This document shows, one piece after another, positions 1 to 12,407 of a stretch of 64,000 nucleotides of DNA. The notes below the pieces were generated by a model, which was not told the DNA's origin, did not search any database, and saw only the letters and a program-made list of their open reading frames with translations. Made by a program: the position numbers and the translations under genes. The stretch's first letter is position 1. Each line of letters opens with the position of its first letter. This DNA comes from Siphonodentalium dalli. Taxonomy: Eukaryota > Mollusca > Scaphopoda > Gadilida > Siphonodentaliidae. Location: the NCBI GenBank assembly GCA_032622095.1, contig CP136062.1:8829710-8893709 (forward strand), in the 5' to 3' direction.

Positions 1-26
1 GGGACATCCGCCTATCATTGAACCAA

Positions 27-42
27 ACCATCATCGGATGGT
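27..42. other. Hairpin beside the G tract (unit 1 example, in nearly every monomer)
   Basis: ACCATC, loop ATCG, GATGGT form a perfect 6 bp stem, ten bases upstream of the poly(dG) run. It recurs in nearly every monomer. Unit 38 lost 10 bp that include most of the right arm, and unit 32 has CATCATTGG in place of CATCATCGG, a change in the loop. The stem could help stall replication next to the G run, but that role is inferred. Confidence 0.6.
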
Positions 43-52
43 GAAATTTTGA

Positions 53-66
53 GGGGGGGGGGGGGG
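53..66 (+). repeat. Poly(dG) microsatellite of the monomer (unit 1, G14)
   Basis: Every monomer carries a G run at this place, between TTTTGA and TCTATTTC. Uninterrupted alleles run from G10 to G21. Interrupted alleles are G6-TGG (units 3, 16, 25, 26, 29, 30, 33, 34, 37, 41, 46, 48, 70; G7-TGG in 68), GGTGGGGGG (28, 32, 36) and GGAGGGTGG (4). It accounts for most monomer length variation. Runs of about 15 or more G could fold as an intramolecular G-quadruplex. Lengths in an assembly may be inexact. Confidence 0.9.
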
Positions 67-658
67 TCTATTTCAAATGCAATTAAACATTGTATTGTTC
101 AAAATTAGATAAATTCCTTAAAACGTATGGTTGATATACGTGACTAGTTTTCAAAACTTATACATATTACTTTCTATCGTGTGCGTTATGCACGCGAGTC
201 GGTTTTTACAAATTAAATTATGATGAAAAACCATGAATTTGGGGTGTGGTCACATTTGTGGTCATAATATCCCCATTAGTGAGTGGATGGACATGGGACA
301 TGCGACACTGTGCAGTATATATGTCTATGACAAACCTAACATGAGACATTAGTATCTTTTCTACTAAACTGCGCTTCCAGATTTATCAGGATTCTATTAC
401 TGGTGTTATTTCTTACCCCAAAACAATTGTTAATTTTAAAACGGGGTATGTGGGTTAAATGACCGCTGGGAGATAATAGGATGCCCAATGACTCCTATAT
501 TTCTATTGTATCACGGTAAAGCTTTTTTTGTAAAATTGGCGCGGTTTACACGATAAAACTGCAATTTACTTTTCAATTATAGGCAAAAAATTCACATTTT
601 TCAAATATCGTTCAGGACAGCGAATTTAGGAACACTGATAAACAAAGACTCACTCGTT

Positions 659-889
659 TTGTTGAGTTATTATATTTTCACGCCCTACAGACCCATTTTC
701 AGATTATGCGAGACATTTATTAACCCTCTGTCGCCGGAACTTCAACTTTTTCCGGAGGCGAAATTTTCTGAAAATCATCCATTTTGTGCATATGGGTGGA
801 CCTTTAATGTTCAAAATAGCACGGTCGAGGTGATGGAAGTTTCTCTGAGAGAAATTCGACTCAAACTCCTAAAAAGTACTAAAATTTAA
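659..889 (+). other. Repeated 76-83 codon open frame, probably not a gene (unit 1 example)
   Basis: In 57 of 72 monomers a frame of 76, 83 or 91 codons (107 in units 68 and 70) runs through the right-hand third. It has no ATG start, only TTG-TTG. In ordinary units the frame is already open about 110 nt upstream, back to a TAA. A one-base indel in the A run before GTAC switches 76 codons to 83, and TAAAGGG to TATAGGG in units 67 and 69 gives 91. Frameshifts break it in units 2, 8, 10, 12, 20, 22 and 55, and the seven deletion units lack it. Almost all substitutions seen change the residue (T to I, E to D, Q to L, P to L, L to P, W to G, L to F, S to C), with one silent change in unit 4. That argues against selection for protein. 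I recognise no domain. A fossil exon fragment is possible but unproven. Confidence 0.25.
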
Positions 890-890
890 A

Positions 891-1785
891 GGGACATCCG
901 CCTATCATTGAACCAAACCATCATCGGATGGTGAAATTTTGAGGGGGGGGGGGGGGGGGGGGGTCTATTTCAAATGCAATTAAACATTGTATTGTTCAAA
1001 ATTAGATAAATTCCTTAAAACGTATGGTTGATATACGTGACTAGTTTTCAAAACTTATACATATTACTTTCTATCGTGTGCGTTATGCACGCGAGTCGGT
1101 TTTTACAAATTAAATTATGATGAAAAACCATGAATTTGGGGTGTGGTCACATTTGTGGTCATAATATCCCCATTAGTGAGTGGATGGACATGGGACATGC
1201 GACACTGTGCAGTATATATGTCTATGACAAGCCTAACATGAGACATTAGTATCTTTTCTACTAAACTGCGCTTCTAGATTTATCAGGATTCTATTACTGG
1301 TGTTATTTCTTACCCCAAAAAAATTGTTAATTTTAAAACGGGGTATGTGGGTTAAATGACCGCTGGGAGATAATAGGATGCCCAATGACTCCTATATTTC
1401 TATTGTATCACGGTAAAGCTTTTTTTGTAAAATTGGCGCGGTTTACACGATAAAACTGCAATTTACTTTTCAATTATAGGCAAAAAATTCACATTTTTCA
1501 AATATCGTTCAGGGAAGCGAATTTAGGAACACCGATAAACAAAGACTCACTCGTTTTGTTGAGTTATTATATTTTCACGCCCTACAGACCCATTTTCAGA
1601 TTATGCGAGACATTTATTAACCCTCTGTCGCCGGAACTTCACCTTTTTCGGAGGCGAAATTTTCTGAAAATCATCCATTTTGTGCATATGGGTGGACCTT
1701 TAATGTTCAAAATAGCACGGTCGAGGTGATGGAAGTTTCTCTGAGAGAAATTCGACTCAAACTCCTAAAAGTACTAAAATTTAAA
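891..1785 (+). repeat. Monomer 2, type I
   Basis: 895 bp with G21, the longest run. Private variants are CTTCTAGATT, CAGGGAAGCG and a lost C in CTTTTTCGGAGG that frameshifts the open frame. Confidence 0.95.
943..963 (+). repeat. Longest poly(dG) run in the window (G21)
   Basis: Unit 2 carries 21 consecutive G. The next longest are G20 at 3606-3625 (unit 5) and G19 at 53884-53902 (unit 62). The run is uninterrupted, as expected for slippage-prone alleles. Confidence 0.9.
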
Positions 1786-2669
1786 GGGACATCCGCCTAT
1801 CATTGAACCAAACCATCATCGGATGGTGAAATTTTGAGGGGGGTGGTCTATTTCAAATGCAATTAAACATTGTATTGTTCAAAATTAGATAAATTCCTTA
1901 AAACGTATGGTTGATATACGTGACTAGTTTTCAAAACTTATACATATTACTTTCTATCGTGTGCGTTATGCACGCGAGTCGGTTTTTACAAATTAAATTA
2001 TGATGAAAAACCATGAATTTGGGGTGTGGTCACATTTGTGGTCATAATATCCCCATTAGTGAGTGGATGGACATGGGACATGCGACACTGTGCAGTATAT
2101 ATGTCTATGACAAACCTAACATGAGACATTAGTATCTTTTCTACTAAACTGCGCTTCCAGATTTATCAGGATTCTATTACTGGTGTTATTTCTTACCCCA
2201 AAACAATTGTTAATTTTAAAACGGGGTATGTGGGTTAAATGACCGCTGGGAGATAATAGGATGCCCAATGACTCCTATATTTCTATTGTATCACGGTAAA
2301 GCTTTTTTTGTAAAATTGGCGCGGTTTACACGATAAAACTGCAATTTACTTTTCAATTATAGGCAAAAAATTCACATTTTTCAAATATCGTTCAGGGCAG
2401 CGAATTTAGGAACACTGATAAACAAAGACTCACTCGTTTTGTTGAGTTATTATATTTTCACGCCCTACAGACCCATTTTCAGATTATGCGAGATATTTAT
2501 TAACCCTCTGTCGCCGGAACTTCAACTTTTTCCGGAGGCGAAATTTTCTGATAATCATCCATTTTGTGCATATGGGTGGACCTTTAATGTTCAAAATAGC
2601 ACGGTCGAGGTGATGGAAGTTTCTCTGAGAGAAATTCGACTCAAACTCCTAAAAGTACTAAAATTTAAA
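1786..2669 (+). repeat. Monomer 3, type II
   Basis: 884 bp with G6-TGG. It carries the GAGATATTT and CTGATAATC haplotype also found in units 4, 46 and 48. Confidence 0.95.
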
Positions 2670-3553
2670 GGGACATCCGCCTATCATTGAACCAAACCAT
2701 CATCGGATGGTGAAATTTTGAGGAGGGTGGTCTATTTCAAATGCAATTAAACATTGTATTGTTCAAAATTAGATAAATTCCTTAAAACGTATGGTTGATA
2801 TACGTGACTAGTTTTCAAAACTTATACATATTACTTTCTATCGTGTGCGTTATGCACGCGAGTCGGTTTTTACAAATTAAATTATGATGAAAAACCATGA
2901 ATTTGGGGTGTGGTCACATTTGTGGTCATAATATCCCCATTAGTGAGTGGATGGACATGGGACATGCGACACTGTGCAGTATATATGTCTATGACAAACC
3001 TAACATGAGACATTAGTATCTTTTCTACTAAACTGCGCTTCCAGATTTATCAGGATTCTATTACTGGTGTTATTTCTTACCCCAAAACAATTGTTAATTT
3101 TAAAACGGGGTATGTGGGTTAAATGACCGCTGGGAGATAATAGGATGCCCAATGACTCCTATATTTCTATTGTATCACGGTAAAGCTTTTTTTGTAAAAT
3201 TGGCGCGGTTTACACGATAAAACTGCAATTTACTTTTCAATTATAGGCAAAAAATTCACATTTTTCAAATATCGTTCAGGGCAGCGAATTTAGGAACACT
3301 GATAAACAAAGACTCACTCGTTTTGTTGAGTTATTATATTTTCACGCCCTACAGACCCATTTTCAGATTATGCGAGATATTTATTAACCCTCTGTCGCCG
3401 GAACTTCAACTTTTTCCGGAGGCGAAATTTTCTGATAATCATCCATTTTGTGCATATGGGTGGACCTTTAATGTTCAAAATAGCACGGTCGAGGTGATGG
3501 AAGTTTCTCTGAGAGAAATTCGACTCAAACTTCTAAAAGTACTAAAATTTAAA
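2670..3553 (+). repeat. Monomer 4, type II
   Basis: 884 bp with the private tract GGAGGGTGG. It is otherwise close to unit 3, which suggests a recent local duplication. Confidence 0.95.
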
Positions 3554-4402
3554 GGGACATCCGCCTATCATTGAACCAAACCATCATCGGATGGTGAAAT
3601 TTTGAGGGGGGGGGGGGGGGGGGGGTCTATTTCAAATGCAATTAAACATTGTATTGTTCAAAATTAGATAAATTCCTTAAAACGTATGGTTGATATACGT
3701 GACTAGTTTTCAAAACTTATACATATTACTTTCTATCGTGTGCGTTATGAACGCGAGTCGGTTTTTACAAATTAAATTATGATGAAAAACCATGAATTTG
3801 GGGTGTGGTCACATTTGTGGTCATAATAACCCCATTAGTGAGTGGATGGACATGGGACATGCGACACTGTGCAGTATATATGTCTATGACAAACCTAACA
3901 TGAGACATTAGTATCTTTTCTACTAAACTGCGCTTCCAGATTTATCAGGATTCTATTACTGGTGTTATTTCTTACCCCAAAACAATTGTTAATTTTAAAA
4001 CGGGGTATGTGGGTTAAATGACCGCTGGGAGATAATAGGATGCCCAATGACTCCTATATTTCTATTGTATCACGGTAAAGCTTTTTTTGTAAAATTGGCG
4101 CGGTTTACACGATAAAACTGCAATTTACTTTTCAATTATAGGTTACAAACAACTAATTATATAGAGTTACTCTTCTTGAATTTGTGTAGGGATACTCGAG
4201 TCAGCATAAAAAAAAATTCTGGCTGCTGATTGGTTGATTATCATTGAGGGAAATATCCCTAATCGGGAACAGAAAATCATAGCCTACGTAAATATGGCGA
4301 TCGTGTATGTTTAGATGTCCAGGAAGAGTCTGGTGGCGTCCAGAAGTTACGGAAGGGGTCTGGGTATTTTTATGCTGCTGATTTTTTTGCAGTAAATTTA
4401 AA
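3554..4402 (+). repeat. Monomer 5, type II, element-deletion form
   Basis: 849 bp with G20. It contains the left element fragment. Private variants are GTTATGAACGCG and CATAATAACCCC. Confidence 0.95.
4141..4397 (+). mobile_element. Left 257 bp of the MITE-like element (unit 5)
   Basis: The fragment starts at GGTTACAAAC and runs to GCAGTAAAT. It then joins TTAAAGGGACATCC at the monomer end. The right 195 bp of the element, the TATA and 304 bp of monomer are missing. It carries the GGGATACTCGAG variant. Confidence 0.9.
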
Positions 4403-5291
4403 GGGACATCCGCCTATCATTGAACCAAACCATCATCGGATGGTGAAATTTTGAGGGGGGGGGGGGGTCTATTTCAAATGCAATTAAACATTGTATTGTT
4501 CAAAATTAGATAAATTCCTTAAAACGTATGGTTGATATACGTGACTAGTTTTCAAAACTTATACATATTACTTTCTATCGTGTGCGTTATGCACGCGAGT
4601 CGGTTTTTACAAATTAAATTATGATGAAAAACCATGAATTTGGGGTGTGGTCACATTTGTGGTCATAATATCCCCATTAGTGAGTGGATGGACATGGGAC
4701 ATGCGACACTGTGCAGTATATATGTCTATGACAAGCCTAACATGAGACATTAGTATCTTTTCTACTAAACTGCGCTTCCAGATTTATCAGGATTCTATTA
4801 CTGGTGTTATTTCTTACCCCAAAAAAATTGTTAATTTTAAAACGGGGTATGTGGGTCAAATGACCGCTGGGAGATAATAGGATGCCCAATGACTCCTATA
4901 TTTCTATTGTATCACGGTAAAGCTTTTTTTGTAAAATTGGCGCGGTTTACACGATAAAACTGCAATTTACTTTTCAATTATAGGCAAAAAATTCACATTT
5001 TTCAAATATCGTTCAGGGCAGCGAATTTAGGAACACTGATAAACAAAGACTCACTCGTTTTGTTGAGTTATTATATTTTCACGCCCTACAGACCCATTTT
5101 CAGATTATGCGAGACATTTATTAACCCTCTGTCGCCGGAACTTCAACTTTTTCCGGAGGCGAAATTTTCTGAAAATCATCCATTTTGTGCATATGGGTGG
5201 ACCTTTAATGTTCAAAATAGCACGGTCGAGGTGATGGAAGTTTCTCTGAGAGAAATTCGACTCAAACTCCTAAAAAGTACTAAAATTTAAA
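4403..5291 (+). repeat. Monomer 6, type I
   Basis: 889 bp with G13. It has GGGTCAAATGACC like the even members of the following dimer block, but not their extra G. Confidence 0.95.
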
Positions 5292-6182
5292 GGGACATCC
5301 GCCTATCATTGAACCAAACCATCATCGGATGGTGAAATTTTGAGGGGGGGGGGGGGGGTCTATTTCAAATGCAATTAAACATTGTATTGTTCAAAATTAG
5401 ATAAATTCCTTAAAACGTATGGTTGATATACGTGACTAGTTTTCAAAACTTATACATATTACTTTCTATCGTGTGCGTTATGCACGCGAATCGGTTTTTA
5501 CAAATTAAATTATGATGAAAAACCATGAATTTGGGGTGTGGTCACATTTGTGGTCATAATATCCCCATTAGTGAGTGGATGGACATGGGACATGCGACAC
5601 TGTGCAGTATATATGTCTATGACAAGCCTAACATGAGACATTAGTATCTTTTCTACTAAACTGCGCTTCCAGATTTATCAGGATTCTATTACTGGTGTTA
5701 TTTCTTACCCCAAAAAAATTGTTAATTTTAAAACGGGGTATGTGGGTTAAATGACCGCTGGGAGATAATAGGATGCCCAATGACTCCTATATTTCTATTG
5801 TATCACGGTAAAGCTTTTTTTGTAAAATTGGCGCGGTTTACACGATAAAACTGCAATTTACTTTTCAATTATAGGCAAAAAATTCACATTTTTTAAATAT
5901 CGTTCAGGGCAGCGAATTTAGGAACACTGATAAACAAAGACTCACTCGTTTTGTTGAGTTATTATATTTTCACGCCCTACAGACCCATTTTCAGATTATG
6001 CGAGACATTTATTAACCCTCTGTCGCCGGAACTTCAACTTTTTCCGGAGGCGAAATTTTCTGAAAATCATCCATTTTGTGCATATGGGTGGACCTTTAAT
6101 GTTCAAAATAGCACGGTCGAGGTGATGGAAGTTTCTCTGAGAGAAATTCGACTCAAACTCCTAAAAAGTACTAAAATTTAAA
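5292..6182 (+). repeat. Monomer 7, type I
   Basis: 891 bp with G15. It has the TTTTTTAAATATCG variant and a private CACGCGAATCGG. Confidence 0.95.
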
Positions 6183-7072
6183 GGGACATCCGCCTATCAT
6201 TGAACCAAACCATCATCGGATGGTGAAATTTTGAGGGGGGGGGGGGGTCTATTTCAAATGCAATTAAACATTGTATTGTTCAAAATTAGATAAATTCCTT
6301 AAAACGTATGGTTGATATACGTGACTAGTTTTCAAAACTTATACATATTACTTTCTATCGTGTGCGTTATGCACGCGAGTCGGTTTTTACAAATTAAATT
6401 ATGATGAAAAACCATGAATTTGGGGTGTGGTCACATTTGTGCTCATAATATCCCCATTAGTGAGTGGATGGACATGGGACATGCGACACTGTGCAGTATA
6501 TATGTCTATGACAAGCCTAACATGAGACATTAGTATCTTTTCTACTAAACTGCGCTTCCAGATTTATCAGGATTCTATTACTGGTGTTATTTCTTACCCC
6601 AAAAAAATTGTTAATTTTAAAACGGGGTATGTGGGTCAAATGACCGCTGGGAGATAATAGGATGCCCAATGACTCCTATATTTCTATTGTATCACGGTAA
6701 AGCTTTTTTTGTAAAATTGGCGCGGTTTACACGATAAAACTGCAATTTACTTTTCAATTATAGGCAAAAAATTCACATTTTTCAAATATCGTTCAGGGCA
6801 GCGAATTTAGGAACACTGATAAACAAAGACTCACTCGTTTTGTTGAGTTATTATATTTTCACGCCCTACAGACCCATTTTCAGATTATGCGAGACATTTA
6901 TTAACCCTCTGTCGCCGGAACTTCAACTTTTTCCGGAGGCGAAATTTTCTGAAAATCATCCATTTTGTGCATATGGGGTGGACCTTTAATGTTCAAAATA
7001 GCACGGTCGAGGTGATGGAAGTTTCTCTGAGAGAAATTCGACTCAAACTCCTAAAAAGTACTAAAATTTAAA
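6183..7072 (+). repeat. Monomer 8, type I
   Basis: 890 bp with G13. It has GGGTCAAATGACC and the CATATGGGGTGG frameshift. TGTGCTCATA is private. Confidence 0.95.
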
Positions 7073-7962
7073 GGGACATCCGCCTATCATTGAACCAAAC
7101 CATCATCGGATGGTGAAATTTTGAGGGGGGGGGGGGGGGTCTATTTCAAATGCAATTAAACATTGTATTGTTCAAAATTAGATAAATTCCTTAAAACATA
7201 TGGTTGATATACGTGACTAGTTTTCAAAACTTATACATATTACTTTCTATCGTGTGCGTTATGCACGCGAGTCGGTTTTTACAAATTAAATTATGATGAA
7301 AAACCATGAATTTGGGGTGTGGTCACATTTGTGGTCATAATATCCCCATTAGTGAGTGGATGGACATGGGACATGCGACACTGTGCAGTATATATGTCTA
7401 TGACAAGCCTAACATGAGACATTAGTATCTTTTCTACTAAACTGCGCTTCCAGATTTATCAGGATTCTATTACTGGTGTTATTTCTTACCCCAAAAAAAT
7501 TGTTAATTTTAAAACGGGGTATGTGGGTTAAATGACCGCTGGGAGATAATAGGATGCCCAATGACTCCTATATTTCTATTGTATCACGGTAAAGCTTTTT
7601 TTGTAAAATTGGCGCGGTTTACACGATAAAACTGCAATTTACTTTTCAATTATAGGCAAAAATTCACATTTTTTAAATATCGTTCAGGGCAGCGAATTTA
7701 GGAACACTGATAAACAAAGACTCACTCGTTTTGTTGAGTTATTATATTTTCACGCCCTACAGACCCATTTTCAGATTATGCGAGACATTTATTAACCCTC
7801 TGTCGCCGGAACTTCAACTTTTTCCGGAGGCGAAATTTTCTGAAAATCATCCATTTTGTGCATATGGGTGGACCTTTAATGTTCAAAATAGCACGGTCGA
7901 GGTGATGGAAGTTTCTCTGAGAGAAATTCGACTCAAACTCCTAAAAAGTACTAAAATTTAAA
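7073..7962 (+). repeat. Monomer 9, type I
   Basis: 890 bp with G15. It has AAAACATATGG and GGCAAAAATTC with TTTTTTAAATATCG. Confidence 0.95.
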
Positions 7963-8852
7963 GGGACATCCGCCTATCATTGAACCAAACCATCATCGGA
8001 TGGTGAAATTTTGAGGGGGGGGGGGGGTCTATTTCAAATGCAATTAAACATTGTATTGTTCAAAATTAGATAAATTCCTTAAAACATATGGTTGATATAC
8101 GTGACTAGTTTTCAAAACTTATACATATTACTTTCTATCGTGTGCGTTATGCACGCGAGTCGGTTTTTACAAATTAAATTATGATGAAAAACCATGAATT
8201 TGGGGTGTGGTCACATTTGTGGTCATAATATCCCCATTAGTGAGTGGATGGACATGGGACATGCGACACTGTGCAGTATATATGTCTATGACAAGCCTAA
8301 CATGAGACATTAGTATCTTTTCTACTAAACTGCGCTTCCAGATTTATCAGGATTCTATTACTGGTGTTATTTCTTACCCCAAAAAAATTGTTAATTTTAA
8401 AACGGGGTATGTGGGTCAAATGACCGCTGGGAGATAATAGGATGCCCAATGACTCCTATATTTCTATTGTATCACGGTAAAGCTTTTTTTGTAAAATTGG
8501 CGCGGTTTACACGATAAAACTGCAATTTACTTTTCAATTATAGGCAAAAAATTCACATTTTTCAAATATCGTTCAGGGCAGCGAATTTAGGAACACTGAT
8601 AAACAAAGACTCACTCGTTTTGTTGAGTTATTATATTTTCACGCCCTACAGACCCATTTTCAGATTATGCGAGACATTTATTAACCCTCTGTCGCCGGAA
8701 CTTCAACTTTTTCCGGAGGCGAAATTTTCTGAAAATCATCCATTTTGTGCATATGGGGTGGACCTTTAATGTTCAAAATAGCACGGTCGAGGTGATGGAA
8801 GTTTCTCTGAGAGAAATTCGACTCAAACTCCTAAAAAGTACTAAAATTTAAA
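7963..8852 (+). repeat. Monomer 10, type I
   Basis: 890 bp with G13. It has AAAACATATGG, GGGTCAAATGACC and the CATATGGGGTGG frameshift. Confidence 0.95.
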
Positions 8853-9737
8853 GGGACATCCGCCTATCATTGAACCAAACCATCATCGGATGGTGAAATT
8901 TTGAGGGGGGGGGGTCTATTTCAAATGCAATTAAACATTGTATTGTTCAAAATTAGATAAATTCCTTAAAACGTATGGTTGATATACGTGACTAGTTTTC
9001 AAAACTTATACATATTACTTTCTATCGTGTGCGTTATGCACGCGAGTCGGTTTTTACAAATTAAATTATGATGAAAAACCATGAATTTGGGGTGTGGTCA
9101 CATTTGTGGTCATAATATCCCCATTAGTGAGTGGATGGACATGGGACATGCGACACTGTGCAGTATATATGTCTATGACAAGCCTAACATGAGACATTAG
9201 TATCTTTTCTACTAAACTGCGCTTCCAGATTTATCAGGATTCTATTACTGGTGTTATTTCTTACCCCAAAAAAATTGTTAATTTTAAAACGGGGTATGTG
9301 GGTTAAATGACCGCTGGGAGATAATAGGATGCCCAATGACTCCTATATTTCTATTGTATCACGGTAAAGCTTTTTTTGTAAAATTGGCGCGGTTTACACG
9401 ATAAAACTGCAATTTACTTTTCAATTATAGGCAAAAATTCACATTTTTTAAATATCGTTCAGGGCAGCGAATTTAGGAACACTGATAAACAAAGACTCAC
9501 TCGTTTTGTTGAGTTATTATATTTTCACGCCCTACAGACCCATTTTCAGATTATGCGAGACATTTATTAACCCTCTGTCGCCGGAACTTCAACTTTTTCC
9601 GGAGGCGAAATTTTCTGAAAATCATCCATTTTGTGCATATGGGTGGACCTTTAATGTTCAAAATAGCACGGTCGAGGTGATGGAAGTTTCTCTGAGAGAA
9701 ATTCGACTCAAACTCCTAAAAAGTACTAAAATTTAAA
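8853..9737 (+). repeat. Monomer 11, type I
   Basis: 885 bp with G10. It has GGCAAAAATTC with TTTTTTAAATATCG. Confidence 0.95.
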
Positions 9738-10629
9738 GGGACATCCGCCTATCATTGAACCAAACCATCATCGGATGGTGAAATTTTGAGGGGGGGGGGG
9801 GGGGTCTATTTCAAATGCAATTAAACATTGTATTGTTCAAAATTAGATAAATTCCTTAAAACATATGGTTGATATACGTGACTAGTTTTCAAAACTTATA
9901 CATATTACTTTCTATCGTGTGCGTTATGCACGCGAGTCGGTTTTTACAAATTAAATTATGATGAAAAACCATGAATTTGGGGTGTGGTCACATTTGTGGT
10001 CATAATATCCCCATTAGTGAGTGGATGGACATGGGACATGCGACACTGTGCAGTATATATGTCTATGACAAGCCTAACATGAGACATTAGTATCTTTTCT
10101 ACTAAACTGCGCTTCCAGATTTATCAGGATTCTATTACTGGTGTTATTTCTTACCCCAAAAAAATTGTTAATTTTAAAACGGGGTATGTGGGTCAAATGA
10201 CCGCTGGGAGATAATAGGATGCCCAATGACTCCTATATTTCTATTGTATCACGGTAAAGCTTTTTTTGTAAAATTGGCGCGGTTTACACGATAAAACTGC
10301 AATTTACTTTTCAATTATAGGCAAAAAATTCACATTTTTCAAATATCGTTCAGGGCAGCGAATTTAGGAACACTGATAAACAAAGACTCACTCGTTTTGT
10401 TGAGTTATTATATTTTCACGCCCTACAGACCCATTTTCAGATTATGCGAGACATTTATTAACCCTCTGTCGCCGGAACTTCAACTTTTTCCGGAGGCGAA
10501 ATTTTCTGAAAATCATCCATTTTGTGCATATGGGGTGGACCTTTAATGTTCAAAATAGCACGGTCGAGGTGATGGAAGTTTCTCTGAGAGAAATTCGACT
10601 CAAACTCCTAAAAAGTACTAAAATTTAAA
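9738..10629 (+). repeat. Monomer 12, type I
   Basis: 892 bp with G15. It has AAAACATATGG, GGGTCAAATGACC and the CATATGGGGTGG frameshift. Confidence 0.95.
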
Positions 10630-11520
10630 GGGACATCCGCCTATCATTGAACCAAACCATCATCGGATGGTGAAATTTTGAGGGGGGGGGGGGGGGTCTA
10701 TTTCAAATGCAATTAAACATTGTATTGTTCAAAATTAGATAAATTCCTTAAAACGTATGGTTGATATACGTGACTAGTTTTCAAAACTTATACATATTAC
10801 TTTCTATCGTGTGCGTTATGCACGCGAGTCGGTTTTTACAAATTAAATTATGATGAAAAACCATGAATTTGGGGTGTGGTCACATTTGTGGTCATAATAT
10901 CCCCATTAGTGAGTGGATGGACATGGGACATGCGACACTGTGCAGTATATATGTCTATGACAAGCCTAACATGAGACATTAGTATCTTTTCTACTAAACT
11001 GCGCTTCCAGATTTATCAGGATTCTATTACTGGTGTTATTTCTTACCCCAAAAAAATTGTTAATTTTAAAACGGGGTATGTGGGTTAAATGACCGCTGGG
11101 AGATAATAGGATGCCCAATGACTCCTATATTTCTATTGTATCACGGTAAAGCTTTTTTTGTAAAATTGGCGCGGTTTACACGATAAAACTGCAATTTACT
11201 TTTCAATTATAGGCAAAAAATTCACATTTTTCAAATATCGTTCAGGGCAGCGAATTTAGGAACACTGATAAACAAAGACTCACTCGTTTTGTTGAGTTAT
11301 TATATTTTCACGCCCTACAGACCCATTTTCAGATTATGCGAGACATTTATTAACCCTCTGTCGCCGGAACTTCAACTTTTTCCGGAGGCGAAATTTTCTG
11401 AAAATCATCCATTTTGTGCATATGGGTGGACCTTTAATGTTCAAAATAGCACGGTCGAGGTGATGGAAGTTTCTCTGAGAGAAATTCGACTCAAACTCCT
11501 AAAAAGTACTAAAATTTAAA
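10630..11520 (+). repeat. Monomer 13, type I
   Basis: 891 bp with G15. It has no notable private variant. Confidence 0.95.
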
Positions 11521-12407
11521 GGGACATCCGCCTATCATTGAACCAAACCATCATCGGATGGTGAAATTTTGAGGGGGGGGGGGTCTATTTCAAATGCAAT
11601 TAAACATTGTATTGTTCAAAATTAGATAAATTCCTTAAAACGTATGGTTGATATACGTGACTAGTTTTCAAAACTTATACATATTACTTTCTATCGTGTG
11701 CGTTATGCACGCGAGTCGGTTTTTACAAATTAAATTATGATGAAAAACCATGAATTTGGGGTGTGGTCACATTTGTGGTCATAATATCCCCATTAGTGAG
11801 TGGATGGACATGGGACATGCGACACTGTGCAGTATATATGTCTATGACAAGCCTAACATGAGACATTAGTATCTTTTCTACTAAACTGCGCTTCCAGATT
11901 TATCAGGATTCTATTACTGGTGTTATTTCTTACCCCAAAAAAATTGTTAATTTTAAAACGGGGTATGTGGGTTAAATGACCGCTGGGAGATAATAGGATG
12001 CCCAATGACTCCTATATTTCTATTGTATCACGGTAAAGCTTTTTTTGTAAAATTGGCGCGGTTTACACGATAAAACTGCAATTTACTTTTCAATTATAGG
12101 CAAAAAATTCACATTTTTCAAATATCGTTCAGGGCAGCGAATTTAGGAACACTGATAAACAAAGACTCACTCGTTTTGTTGAGTTATTATATTTTCACGC
12201 CCTACAGACCCATTTTCAGATTATGCGAGACATTTATTAACCCTCTGTCGCCGGAACTTCAACTTTTTCCGGAGGCGAAATTTTCTGAAAATCATCCATT
12301 TTGTGCATATGGGTGGACCTTTAATGTTCAAAATAGCACGGTCGAGGTGATGGAAGTTTCTCTGAGAGAAATTCGACTCAAACTCCTAAAAAGTACTAAA
12401 ATTTAAA
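11521..12407 (+). repeat. Monomer 14, type I
   Basis: 887 bp with G11. It has no notable private variant. Confidence 0.95.

Larger units (their letters stand above)
1..890 (+). repeat. Monomer 1, type II
   Basis: 890 bp with G14. It has a private CAGGACAGCG variant. Confidence 0.95.
5292..10629 (+). repeat. Dimeric higher-order repeat, three cycles (units 7-12)
   Basis: Odd units 7, 9 and 11 carry ACATTTTTTAAATATCG where most units have ACATTTTTCAAATATCG. Even units 8, 10 and 12 carry GGGTCAAATGACC plus an extra G in CATATGGGGTGG. The alternation gives a repeat of about 1.78 kb. Confidence 0.88.

Noticed and set aside
221-340. C/D box snoRNA starting at ATGATGA
   Set aside because: The C-box-like ATGATGA is present in each monomer, but no CTGA D box or terminal stem lies at a suitable distance downstream.
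1-890. CENP-B box in the monomer
   Set aside because: I looked for TTCG followed at the right spacing by CGGG on both strands. The closest, at AATTCGACTC, does not match in the second half.
1-890. Monomer as a Helitron or complete transposon
   Set aside because: No inverted ends, TC start with CTRR end, or target duplication can be defined for the monomer itself. Only the 452 bp insertion has transposon ends.
4141-4397. Seven independent insertions of a short element
   Set aside because: All share the same left boundary and the same AAAT junction, so they come from one insertion and one deletion.
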